DNA of 63,665 nt from assembly GCA_019750455.1 (NCBI GenBank), contig JAIEOM010000001.1, forward strand, positions 1-63,665, written 5' to 3'. Source of the stretch: Sphingomonadales bacterium. GTDB lineage: Bacteria; Pseudomonadota; Alphaproteobacteria; Sphingomonadales; Sphingomonadaceae. Both the position numbers and the translations under genes were made by a program. The notes under the pieces are model-generated. The model saw only the letters and a list, made by a program, of their open reading frames with translations. It was not told the DNA's origin and ran no database searches. This document shows, in pieces, positions 1 to 8,898 of this stretch; the first letter of the stretch is position 1, and each line of letters starts with the position of its first letter.

Positions 1-889
1 AATCGATGATCCCGCGCCACACCGCGCGCTGTTCGGGCGGCAGATGGCGGAAGGCATAGAGCGCGTGCAGCAGCCCTTCATAGGGATTGCCGATCCCTTC
101 GGGCTGGCCGGGGGTCCACCAGTAATTGACCAGCATGCTGACCGGTGAGAGGCTTTCCACCCCGTGCCACCAGCCATAGGGGATGTAGATTGCATCGCCC
201 GGCGCCAGTGTTGCCGCCTCGGCATGGCGCGCGGCTTCGGCAAAGCGCGGGTAGCGGGCAAGATCGGGCGCGTGGGGATCGACCATGCTCACCGGTATCC
301 CCGCCGGGGTGAGCTCGAAGGGGCCTGGATAGAGGTTCGCGATCTGGGCCGGCGGATAGAGCGTAAAGCGTCGCTCTCCGGCGACACAGCAGGCGATGTT
401 CTCCTTGGCGTCGTAATGCGTGCCGACCTTGATGCGGTTGCCGATCCAGATTTTCGGCGGCACCTCCGACAGCAAGGCAAGCCGGTTGTCGCGGACAAAG
501 CCGGGGAGCAGGCTGGCGAGGTCCTCGGACTGCACGGCCAGAGCGGGCGGATCGGGTATCGCGGCGGCACCCAGCAAATCGTCGAGAAACGTCTCGAACC
601 GCCCGTTGCCGCGCACGAAATTGAGCCGGGTGAGGTCCGGCGTGTAGAAGAACCGCCCGCCTTCCGTTGGAGCGGCGGCAATCGCCTGCACGGGCCGGGC
701 CGAAGGTTCACGCGCAAGGTAGCGGACGATTGCCGCGTCTCCCTCCCGCGCCGCCGCGACCGCAGGCCAATCGGCAACCTGCCCCCGCAATATCACGGGC
801 CGCGCAGCCGACCGGACCGCCGCGAAGCCCGGGGCATCCACCGGCCCTGCGATTTCCTCCATCGCGCGCGGGGCGGGGAGTAAGGTCAT
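1..889 (-). CDS. cupin-like (JmjC-type) domain protein, 3' end truncated by window edge
   Basis: Minus-strand translation from ATG at 889: MTLLPAPRAMEEIAGPVDAPGFAAVRSAARPVILRGQVADWPA... with ...GNRIKVGTHYDAKENIACCVAGERRFTLYPP... (HxD motif) typical of cupin_8/JmjC proteins; ATG overlaps upstream stop (ATGA). Confidence 0.75.
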   Translation of the reverse strand, partial: MTLLPAPRAMEEIAGPVDAPGFAAVRSAARPVILRGQVADWPAVAAAREGDAAIVRYLAREPSARPVQAIAAAPTEGGRFFYTPDLTRLNFVRGNGRFETFLDDLLGAAAIPDPPALAVQSEDLASLLPGFVRDNRLALLSEVPPKIWIGNRIKVGTHYDAKENIACCVAGERRFTLYPPAQIANLYPGPFELTPAGIPVSMVDPHAPDLARYPRFAEAARHAEAATLAPGDAIYIPYGWWHGVESLSPVSMLVNYWWTPGQPEGIGNPYEGLLHALYAFRHLPPEQRAVWRGIID

Positions 890-2424
890 GCGGTGAGCGC
901 GTCTTCGGCGGCGATGGCCCCGCCGTTCTGGCGCAGGAATTCATCCTGCGTCGGCAATTGCGCCACGGTCTGCGCAATCGCCCCGCGAATATGGGCGAGC
1001 CGGGTGCGGGTTTCGTCCGCATCGAGCATCCATGCCGCCGGATGATAGCCCTGCGGGGTCACGCCCTGCGAGAGCATCACCGAAAGCCAGCTATCCTCGG
1101 TGAACAGCTCGTTGTTCTCGCGGATAATCCGGCCCGAGGAACGGAACATCGCCAGCTTTTCGGCAAGACTGTCCGGCGCAGGCAGATTCTTGCAATAGCG
1201 CCAGAATTCCGAATCCTCGCGCTCGGTGGCGCTGTAGTGGAGCACCAGAAAATCGCGGATGTCGCGGTATTCGCCTGCTGTATCGCGGTTGAAACGGTCG
1301 ATCTCGACGGGCGAGAAGCCGGTGTCGGGAAACAGCGCCATCAGCCGCGCGATGCCCGATTGCACGAGGTGGATCGAGGTCGACTCGAGCGGTTCCAGGA
1401 ACCCCCCCGCAAGCCCCAGCGCCACGACGTTCTTCTCCCACGTCCGCGCCCTGTGCCCCGCCCGGAAGGCGAGCTGGTTGGGGTCGGCAAGCGGCTTGCC
1501 GTCAAGGTTCGCCAGCAGCAGATCGGTCGCCGCCTGACGGTCGATATGGCTTGAGGAGAACACATGCCCGTTGCCGATGCGGTGCTGGAGCGGAATGCGC
1601 CACTGCCAGCCCGCGGTCCGCGCGGTCGATCGGGTCAGCGGCTCGTTGGCGCCGCCCAGCGTACAGGGGATCGCCACCGCACTGTCGCAAGGCAGCCACT
1701 TGCTCCAGTCCATGAACGGAACGCCCAGCGTCTGACCGAGCAGCAGCGAGCGGAAGCCGGAGCAGTCGATGAACAGCTCGCCCGCCACCTCACGCCCGTC
1801 TTCAAGGCGGACTGCGGTGACGAAGCCGGTTTCGCCATCCTGCATCACCTGCGTGATCCGCCCCTCGACCCGCACCGCCCCGGCGCGTTCGGCGTAGGCG
1901 CGCAGGAAGCGGGCATACCGGCCCGCGTCGAACTGGAAGGCGTAGGACAGCTTCGAGAGCGGCGAGCGCGGGTTGTCGGGACGCGGCCAGCTGAACCGGC
2001 CCGCCTTGCCCATCATCGCCGCGATCGAATAGTCATCGATCCGCGCCTCCTCCCCAAGGCTTTGGCCGCGCAGGAAGAAATGCTGGAACTCGATGCCCAG
2101 CATGGCGATACCGAAGCTGCCGAAGGGGTGGACGTAGCTGTGCCCGGGCCGCAGCCAGTCGACGAATTCGATGCCGAGTTTGTAGGTCGCGCGGGTCTCG
2201 CGCATGAACTGCATCTCGTCGAGGCCGAGCAGGCGGTTGAAGCCGATGATCTGCGGGATCGTCGCCTCGCCGACGCCGACGGTGCCGATCGCTTCGCTTT
2301 CGACCAGCGTCACCGACAGCCGGGGCATGTCGCCCAGCACGCGGACGATCGCGGCGGATGCCATCCACCCGGCAGTGCCGCCGCCGACGATCACGATTTT
2401 CGTGACAGGGGGGGGCGCGCTCAT
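886..2424 (-). CDS. FAD-dependent tryptophan halogenase family protein
   Basis: GGGTAGW FAD motif, WQWRIP halogenase motif, conserved Lys (TYKLGIEFVDW) and EPLESTSIH region. Confidence 0.9.
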   Translation of the reverse strand: MSAPPPVTKIVIVGGGTAGWMASAAIVRVLGDMPRLSVTLVESEAIGTVGVGEATIPQIIGFNRLLGLDEMQFMRETRATYKLGIEFVDWLRPGHSYVHPFGSFGIAMLGIEFQHFFLRGQSLGEEARIDDYSIAAMMGKAGRFSWPRPDNPRSPLSKLSYAFQFDAGRYARFLRAYAERAGAVRVEGRITQVMQDGETGFVTAVRLEDGREVAGELFIDCSGFRSLLLGQTLGVPFMDWSKWLPCDSAVAIPCTLGGANEPLTRSTARTAGWQWRIPLQHRIGNGHVFSSSHIDRQAATDLLLANLDGKPLADPNQLAFRAGHRARTWEKNVVALGLAGGFLEPLESTSIHLVQSGIARLMALFPDTGFSPVEIDRFNRDTAGEYRDIRDFLVLHYSATEREDSEFWRYCKNLPAPDSLAEKLAMFRSSGRIIRENNELFTEDSWLSVMLSQGVTPQGYHPAAWMLDADETRTRLAHIRGAIAQTVAQLPTQDEFLRQNGGAIAAEDALTA

Positions 2425-3977
2425 GCGACAGCGGCCTGCGGATCATGGTGCCAGCTGCCCGACTGGCGCAGGAAATCCTCATGCCCCGGCAGGCGCGCCG
2501 CAACATCGGCATAGGCGGCGCGCATCTGTGCCATGGCAGCAGCGACCTTGTCGGGATCGAGCGTGTCGGCGATGGGTTCGTGCGTTTCGGGCCAGATGTT
2601 CTGCCCCAGCATCACCGCAATCCAGCTCGGCTGGGCAAACAGCTCGGCATTCTCGCGGAACACCCGCCCCCGGTGCCGCCACAGGTCAATCTTGCGCGCG
2701 AGGCTTTCGGGGATGTCCATGTGGCGGACGTAGCGCCAGAACTCGGAATCCTCGCGTTGTGTCGCCTTGTAGTGGAGTATCACGAAATCGCGCACGTCCT
2801 CGTAGAGCGCGTGCATCCCGCGGTTGTATTCGTCCCGCTCGGCAGGCCGGATCGGCAGGTCGGGAAACAGCGCGAACAGACGCTGGATGCCGTTCTGGAT
2901 CAGGTGGATAGAGGTCGATTCGAGCGGCTCGATGAACCCGCTCGACAGGCCCAGCGCGATGACATTGTGGTTCCACGCCTTGCGCCGCATGCCGGTGAGA
3001 AACTTCAGGCCGCGCGGTTCGGCGAGGGGTTCGCTTTCGAGGTTGGCGAGCAGGATTGTGCGCGCCTCGTCCTCGTCCATGAAGGCGCTGGAAAACACAT
3101 GGCCGTTGCCGGTGCGGTGCTGGAGCGGGATGCGCCATTGCCACCCCGCAGTGTGCGCCGTGGCGCGGGTGAACGGATCGGGCGGGCCGGGCAAGCGGCT
3201 GGGCACGGCGAGTGCGCGGTCCATGGGGAGCCATCGGCTCCAGTCTTCGTATCCGGTCTCGAGCGCTTCCTCGATCAAGAGCCCGCGAAAGCCCGAGCAA
3301 TCGATGAACAGATCACCCGCCATGGTCGTGCCGTTCTCCAGCGTGACGCTGTCGACATCGCCCGATTCGCCGTCGCGGGTGACGCGGGTGATCTGCCCCT
3401 CGATGCGCGTCACGCCCTGCCTCTCGGCGATGCGGCGCAGATAGGCGGCGTATAGCCCCGCATCGAAATGGTAGGCATAGGCGATCTCGCGCACCACCGA
3501 TTGCGCGCCGGCGGCGGGCCGCGCGAATCGGCGCATCTGTGCGGCGGCGGTGCTCATCGAATAGGCGCCGATCTCGCCCGCTGCCGCCGCACCGCTGCGC
3601 GCGCGCTCGCGCAGCCACAGCTGGTGGAAGGCGATGCCGTGGAGATCCTGCCCGTAGGTGCCGAAAGGGTGGAAATAGCGATCGCCCACCCGGCCCCAGT
3701 TCACGAATTCGATCCCCAGTTTGCAGGTGCCGCGCGTCTCGCGCAGGAATTCGGCTTCGGGGATGTCGAGCATCGCGTTGAAGCTGCGGATCGGCGGGAT
3801 TGTCGCCTCGCCCACACCAACGGTGCCGATGGCATCGGATTCGATCAGCGTGATGGTGCGGTGCCCATCGTCGAAAAAGCGTGAAAGCGCGGCGGCCGCC
3901 ATCCATCCGGCGGTGCCGCCGCCGACGATCACGACCCGCTTCAAGCGGCGCGCGTTACCGATACCATCGACTGCCAT
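2421..3977 (-). CDS. FAD-dependent tryptophan halogenase family protein (paralog of the downstream gene)
   Basis: GGGTAGW, WQWRIP, TCKLGIEFVNW, EPLESTSIH; start taken at MAVDGIGN (3977); ATGA overlap with next gene. Confidence 0.9.
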   Translation of the reverse strand: MAVDGIGNARRLKRVVIVGGGTAGWMAAAALSRFFDDGHRTITLIESDAIGTVGVGEATIPPIRSFNAMLDIPEAEFLRETRGTCKLGIEFVNWGRVGDRYFHPFGTYGQDLHGIAFHQLWLRERARSGAAAAGEIGAYSMSTAAAQMRRFARPAAGAQSVVREIAYAYHFDAGLYAAYLRRIAERQGVTRIEGQITRVTRDGESGDVDSVTLENGTTMAGDLFIDCSGFRGLLIEEALETGYEDWSRWLPMDRALAVPSRLPGPPDPFTRATAHTAGWQWRIPLQHRTGNGHVFSSAFMDEDEARTILLANLESEPLAEPRGLKFLTGMRRKAWNHNVIALGLSSGFIEPLESTSIHLIQNGIQRLFALFPDLPIRPAERDEYNRGMHALYEDVRDFVILHYKATQREDSEFWRYVRHMDIPESLARKIDLWRHRGRVFRENAELFAQPSWIAVMLGQNIWPETHEPIADTLDPDKVAAAMAQMRAAYADVAARLPGHEDFLRQSGSWHHDPQAAVA

Positions 3978-4013
3978 TATCCTCCCCTCGATGCTGGCAT
4001 TATGCAGGATTGT

Positions 4014-4026
4014 TGGCAAATTGCCA
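4014..4026. promoter_or_regulatory. inverted repeat TGGCAA-A-TTGCCA in the divergent halogenase/TonB-receptor intergenic region
   Basis: Direct reading; nested within an outer imperfect arm pair GCAGGAT...ATCCCTGC (4004-4038). Confidence 0.4.
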
Positions 4027-4120
4027 CAGTATCCCTGCAAAAATGCGAAGACCTATTGTCAAGGCGCGCCGCGACCGATAAGCCAATGCCCCACAAGAGA
4101 GCAAGCTATCTACGAATAAA

Positions 4121-4134
4121 TGATAGCGCTAACA
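4121..4134. promoter_or_regulatory. putative LacI-family (xylose-type) operator TGATAGCGCTAACA
   Basis: Matches the repeated palindrome TGNTANCGNTANCA found at the other locus promoters. Confidence 0.7.
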
Positions 4135-4148
4135 TGGGGAGGGATCTT

Positions 4149-7100
4149 ATGCGCACTTCGATGCAGCCGCAGGATATCGGCGTTGGACGTCGACATCCGT
4201 GGTACAAGAGCGTGCTGCGCGCCGGGGCTTCGGCACTGGTCGTCGGCAGCGCCATCACCGCCAGCGCGGGCCTTGCCCAGGACCAGGCGGGCGAACCCGA
4301 TGTCGAAGGCACCGCGACCGTCGAGGAACCGGCCAACGAGATCATCGTCAGCGGTCTGCGCCAATCGCTCGCCAACGCGCAGAACGTGAAGCGCAACGCC
4401 GACACTGTCGTCGATGCGATCACCGCGCAGGATATCGGCGCGCTGCCTGACCGTTCGGTGACCGAAGCGCTCCAGCGCGTCCCCGGCATTTCGATCAACC
4501 GCTTCGCCGGTTCGAACGATCCCGACCACTTCTCCGTCGAAGGCTCGGGCGTCGTGGTGCGCGGCCTCAACTTCGTGCGTTCGGAATTCAACGGCCGCTC
4601 GGCCTTTGCTGCCGGTGTGGGCGGTCAGGCGCTCAACTTCGCCGACGTGCCGGCCGAACTGCTCGGCTCGGTGATCATCAGCAAGAACGCTACCGCCGAA
4701 ACCATCGAGGGCGGCCTTGCGGGCACTGTCAATCTCGTCACCCGCAAGCCTTTCGACAACAACGGCTTCAAGATCGCCTTCACCGCAGAGGCGAATTACG
4801 GCGATTTCCGCAAGGAATGGACCCCGACGCTGTCGGGCCTGATCAGCAACACCTGGGACACCGACAAGGGCCGCTTCGGCCTGCTGGTGAGCGGCTCGTT
4901 CTCGCAGATCAAGAGCCGTGCCGATGGCCTTCAGGTCGCCAACTACCAGACCCGTGACGGAGCGCTGGTCAATGCCGCCAACACCGATGGCGTGCGCGTG
5001 TGCCGCAATCCGCTGCCGGGCTCTAGCGATACCTTCACCCTGCCGCCGGGCGGCGCGCTGTGCGGCAATTTCGGCTCCGCGGGTGCTGACGGTTTTGCCG
5101 ATTACGCCACCAGCCGCGTCGCGCCGGTCGGCGGCCAGTTCCGCACGCAGGAATTCGACCGCGAGCGGCAGGGCTTCGCAGCCTCGGCACAGTTTGAATC
5201 GATCGACGGCAAGACGCTGATCACGGCGGAATTCATCCGTTCGGCATCCAAGAACAAGTGGGGCGAATACACCTTCGAAACCGCCCCCGACCTCGCCGAA
5301 TATTCGACCTATCCGATCGGCTGCCAGCAGAACGATGCGGGGCCCAACCGCATCAATCCGGACGGCAGCCTCGGCGATCCGACCGCGCGGGCACAGTGCC
5401 CGGTCGGCGGGTTCACCGACTATATCTACAACGAGCAGGGGCTGTTCCAGTCGGGCTACATCGTCAACGCCAGCAACGGCTGGCGCGGCAACCCGGATGC
5501 GTCGCCCTTCGTGCCGATCGGCGGCCTCCAGCAGTCGCTCGCCCGTCGTCAGGTCGATGACCGGATCACCAACGAGGACTACTCGATCAATCTGCGCACC
5601 GAGCTGACCGACCGCTTCACGGTCGAACTCGACGCGCAATATGCGACCTCGCACAAGGAAAACCTCGACTTCAGCGTGTTCGGATCGTCCTTCGCCGATC
5701 AGGAGCTCGACATTTCGGGCAACCTCCCGGTGATCGTTCCGCGCAAGCCCCAGTTCCTCGGCTACACCTGGTCGACACCGGGTGCGGCTCTTGCCGGGGC
5801 AACCGAGGAGCAATACTTCACCGATCCGCGCTTCCAGTTCTGGCGCGCGGCGATGGATCACATCGAGGATTCGCGCGGCACGCAGTACGCCTTCCAGGCG
5901 GACATGGCCTACGAGTTCGATGACGATGCCTTCTTGCGCAAGGTCAAGTGGGGCGCGCGCTATCAGGACCGCGAGCAGCTGGTGCGTTACACCACCTACA
6001 ACTGGGGCATGCTGAGCGAGACCTGGTCGGGCGACCGTCCGGTCAACTTCGCCGACACCCCTGCCGATGCGTCGCAGCGCTACGATTTCCCGAACTTCTT
6101 CCGTGGCCGCGTTCCCGGACCTCCGGGTGCGTTCTACTACGCGGGCGATCTGACCGGTGACTATGCCGGGGCGGTCAACTTCTTCCAGTCGGTGCAGGGT
6201 CAGGCACGCGCGCTGGGCGGTTCGCCGACCTGGGTGCCGCTGGCCGCGCGCAACGCCGGAACGGCGCAGGCCGCCGATGCCGAAGGCTTCATCGCCAATG
6301 ATCGCCAGCCGATCACCCAGCGTGATACCGCGGGCTATCTCCAGCTCGAATTCGGCAGTGACGAGCTGTTCGGCGGCATCCGCTTCTCGGGCAATGTCGG
6401 TCTGCGCTATGTCGACACTGCCATTGTCTCGAGCGGGTCGATCGGGGTGCCGAGCCAGCAGGCGCTCAACATCCAGGAACCCTTCGCGGTGCGCTGCGCC
6501 GCCACGGTGCCGCCGGGTGCGCCTCCGGGCACGCTGCCGCAAACGCCGGGCGGGGTCTGCAATCTCGGGGCTGCGGGATATGCCCAGCTCCAGCAGTTCG
6601 CAGGGGATGGCGCCGCGTTCCGGGATGTGGCCGATGTCAGCTACGATTTCTGGCTGCCGAGCCTCAACCTCAAGTTCGGCGTGACCGATGATGTGATCCT
6701 GCGCTTTGCCGGGTCCAAGGTGCTGACCCGCCCTGAAAACTCCTATGTCCGCAACTTCCTCAACATCGGGTTGGGCGGAAGCGGGGAGCTGACGGCGGAA
6801 GCGGGCAACCCCTTCATCCGGCCGGCAACGGCGTGGCAGTTTGACGTGACGGCCGAATGGTATTTCGACACGGTCGGATCGCTCACGCTCAACGGCTTCT
6901 ACAAATCGATCGACGATTTCTTCTATCAGGAGATTTCGAACCGCCAGGTCACCAGCAACGGCGTCACCCGTGACGTGCTGGTCCGCGGGCCGGCGAACTT
7001 CGACGGGAAGGGCAAGATCAAGGGCTTCGAGGTCGCCTACCAGCAGACCTATGATTTCCTGCCCAAGCCGTTCGACGGGCTCGGGGTGGCGGCCAACTAC

Positions 7101-7532
7101 ACCCACATCCGTTCGAGCGGTCTGCCGAACACCTTCCTCAACACCGGCGAGCCGGTGAACGAGGCGACCATTCCGCCGGGCAATCTGCCGCTGGAACAGC
7201 TCTCCAGGCACAACGTCAACGCGACGGTGTTCTACGAAAAGGGGCCGATCTCCCTGCGGGCCGCCTACAACTGGCGTTCGCGCTTCCTGCTCACGCCGGC
7301 GGATGTGATCTTCCCGTTCTACTCGATCTTCAACGAGGCGACCGGGCAGCTCGATGCTTCGATCTTCTTCAATGTCACGAAGAGCATCCGGGTCGGCGTG
7401 CAGGGTGTGAACCTGCTCGACGAGGTGACGCAGACCACGCAGGCCTTCACCGGCAACCGCGAGGATCTGGCCCCGCGTTCCTTCTTCATGAACGACCGCC
7501 GCTTCTCGGTCATCCTGCGGGGCAACTTCTAA
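4149..7532 (+). CDS. TonB-dependent receptor
   Basis: Signal-like N-terminus; plug domain ...IIVSGLRQSLANAQNVKRNADTVVDAITAQDIGALPDRSVTEALQRVPGI...; C-terminal barrel ending in ...RFSVILRGNF; start at 4149 supported by upstream GGGGAGGG. Confidence 0.93.
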   Translation: MRTSMQPQDIGVGRRHPWYKSVLRAGASALVVGSAITASAGLAQDQAGEPDVEGTATVEEPANEIIVSGLRQSLANAQNVKRNADTVVDAITAQDIGALPDRSVTEALQRVPGISINRFAGSNDPDHFSVEGSGVVVRGLNFVRSEFNGRSAFAAGVGGQALNFADVPAELLGSVIISKNATAETIEGGLAGTVNLVTRKPFDNNGFKIAFTAEANYGDFRKEWTPTLSGLISNTWDTDKGRFGLLVSGSFSQIKSRADGLQVANYQTRDGALVNAANTDGVRVCRNPLPGSSDTFTLPPGGALCGNFGSAGADGFADYATSRVAPVGGQFRTQEFDRERQGFAASAQFESIDGKTLITAEFIRSASKNKWGEYTFETAPDLAEYSTYPIGCQQNDAGPNRINPDGSLGDPTARAQCPVGGFTDYIYNEQGLFQSGYIVNASNGWRGNPDASPFVPIGGLQQSLARRQVDDRITNEDYSINLRTELTDRFTVELDAQYATSHKENLDFSVFGSSFADQELDISGNLPVIVPRKPQFLGYTWSTPGAALAGATEEQYFTDPRFQFWRAAMDHIEDSRGTQYAFQADMAYEFDDDAFLRKVKWGARYQDREQLVRYTTYNWGMLSETWSGDRPVNFADTPADASQRYDFPNFFRGRVPGPPGAFYYAGDLTGDYAGAVNFFQSVQGQARALGGSPTWVPLAARNAGTAQAADAEGFIANDRQPITQRDTAGYLQLEFGSDELFGGIRFSGNVGLRYVDTAIVSSGSIGVPSQQALNIQEPFAVRCAATVPPGAPPGTLPQTPGGVCNLGAAGYAQLQQFAGDGAAFRDVADVSYDFWLPSLNLKFGVTDDVILRFAGSKVLTRPENSYVRNFLNIGLGGSGELTAEAGNPFIRPATAWQFDVTAEWYFDTVGSLTLNGFYKSIDDFFYQEISNRQVTSNGVTRDVLVRGPANFDGKGKIKGFEVAYQQTYDFLPKPFDGLGVAANYTHIRSSGLPNTFLNTGEPVNEATIPPGNLPLEQLSRHNVNATVFYEKGPISLRAAYNWRSRFLLTPADVIFPFYSIFNEATGQLDASIFFNVTKSIRVGVQGVNLLDEVTQTTQAFTGNREDLAPRSFFMNDRRFSVILRGNF

Positions 7533-7566
7533 CGCTCCCCTGCTGCAAAAGCAGCCCTGCGGGAAC

Positions 7567-7600
7567 AAGGCCCTCCGGTTCGTGCCGGGGGGCCTTTTCC
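7567..7600 (+). terminator. rho-independent terminator of the TonB receptor gene
   Basis: ggccctccgg-ttcgtg-ccggggggcc followed by ttttcc. Confidence 0.7.
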
Positions 7601-7629
7601 TTTGCCGGAACGGGAGCGCGGAGCGCGCA

Positions 7630-7662
7630 CAAAAAAGGGCCCGGACATTGCTGCCCGGGCCG
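7630..7662 (-). terminator. rho-independent terminator of the GH10 gene
   Basis: Minus strand GGCCCGGGCAGCAATGTCCGGGCCC followed by TTTTTT. Confidence 0.7.
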
Positions 7663-7686
7663 CGAGGAATACCGCCGGCGAGAGGA

Positions 7687-8898
7687 TCAGCCGACGGCGC
7701 TTATCACCTTGGCGAGTGCATCGCGCAGCGGCTTGGCGCGGTACGTGCTGTCATAGGGCGTGCCGCGCACTTCCAGCCCGTCGGCGCGCTTGGCGGGGTT
7801 GAAGCCCTGCAACCAGTTGAAGCGATCGACCATGCCCCAGGCGAGGATATCGTCGAGGTGCCGGTCGTAATCGAACATCACCTCGAAATAGCGCCGCGCA
7901 AAATCGGCGACCTTCTCGTCGCGCTGAGCGATGTTGGCGGGGAGCGCCTTGTCCTTCACGTCGAACTCGGTGATCAGCAGGCGGTAGCCCATGCCTGTCA
8001 CCTCATCGAGGAACCGCCGCCACTCGCGCTCCGCATAGGGCCCGTTGCCGGTCGCCGGATCGATCGCGAAGATCTCGATATGCGACTGGATGCCGAGCGC
8101 ATCGACCGGGGTGCCGCGTTTTCTGAAGCCTTCGAGCAGGCGCAGCACGTCGGCGTTATGCTTCGCATGCTGCGGTTCCCAGCTCATGTAGTCGTTATAG
8201 ACGAGCTGCGCGTCCGGCAGTTCGGCGCGGGCGGTGTGGAAGGCGAGATCGAGCACCGCCTCGGGGCTGCCCATCGCGCGGCTCATGCTGGTTTCGATGG
8301 GGGCGTTGCGATCATGGTCGATCGCCTCGTTCACCACGTCGTAGCTCTGGATGATGCCCTTGTAGCGGCCGGTGACGGTGCGGATGTGCTCTGTCAGCAG
8401 CCGTTCGGCCTCGCGCACCGGATTGGCGCCGTAATCATAGGTGTTGAGCCAGTTCGGGAACCACTGCGGGCGGTGCCACAGCAGGGTATGGCCGCGCACG
8501 GCGAGCGAATTGGCCTGCGCCCAGCGAACGATCTCGTCCATGCGGTCAAAATTGTAGACGCTGGGCGAGGGGCGCAGTGCCTGCCACTTCATCTCGTTTT
8601 CGGGCACGACAAGGCCGCATTCGCCCTTGATGATGGCGGTGTAATCGGGGTTCTGGATCGAACCCGCATTGGCGTTGCCCGGGGTCGAGGCGATGGCACT
8701 GCCGAACCTGCGCTTCCCGCTTGCCGCCAGGGTGTTGAGCCCCGGCACGGGCGCGCCGACCGGTCCGGCGGGCGGGGGCGGCGGTGCGCTGACCGGCGCG
8801 GGGGCGGGAGTGGATGAACCGCCGCCGCAGGCTGCCAGTTGCAGCGCGGCGAGCGTGCTCCCCATCATTTCGAGCGCATGGCGGCGGGTGATGGTCAC
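7687..8898 (-). CDS. GH10 endo-1,4-beta-xylanase
   Basis: GH10 motifs SYDVVNEAIDH and LLITEFDV; Cys-containing export signal (QLAACGGG, lipoprotein-like); GTG start overlaps the GH3 stop. Confidence 0.9.
   Translation of the reverse strand: MTITRRHALEMMGSTLAALQLAACGGGSSTPAPAPVSAPPPPPAGPVGAPVPGLNTLAASGKRRFGSAIASTPGNANAGSIQNPDYTAIIKGECGLVVPENEMKWQALRPSPSVYNFDRMDEIVRWAQANSLAVRGHTLLWHRPQWFPNWLNTYDYGANPVREAERLLTEHIRTVTGRYKGIIQSYDVVNEAIDHDRNAPIETSMSRAMGSPEAVLDLAFHTARAELPDAQLVYNDYMSWEPQHAKHNADVLRLLEGFRKRGTPVDALGIQSHIEIFAIDPATGNGPYAEREWRRFLDEVTGMGYRLLITEFDVKDKALPANIAQRDEKVADFARRYFEVMFDYDRHLDDILAWGMVDRFNWLQGFNPAKRADGLEVRGTPYDSTYRAKPLRDALAKVISAVG

Noticed and set aside
4110-7568. 1152-aa minus-strand ORF opposite the TonB receptor
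   Set aside because: Antisense shadow ORF caused by high GC codon bias; the + strand encodes a clear TonB receptor
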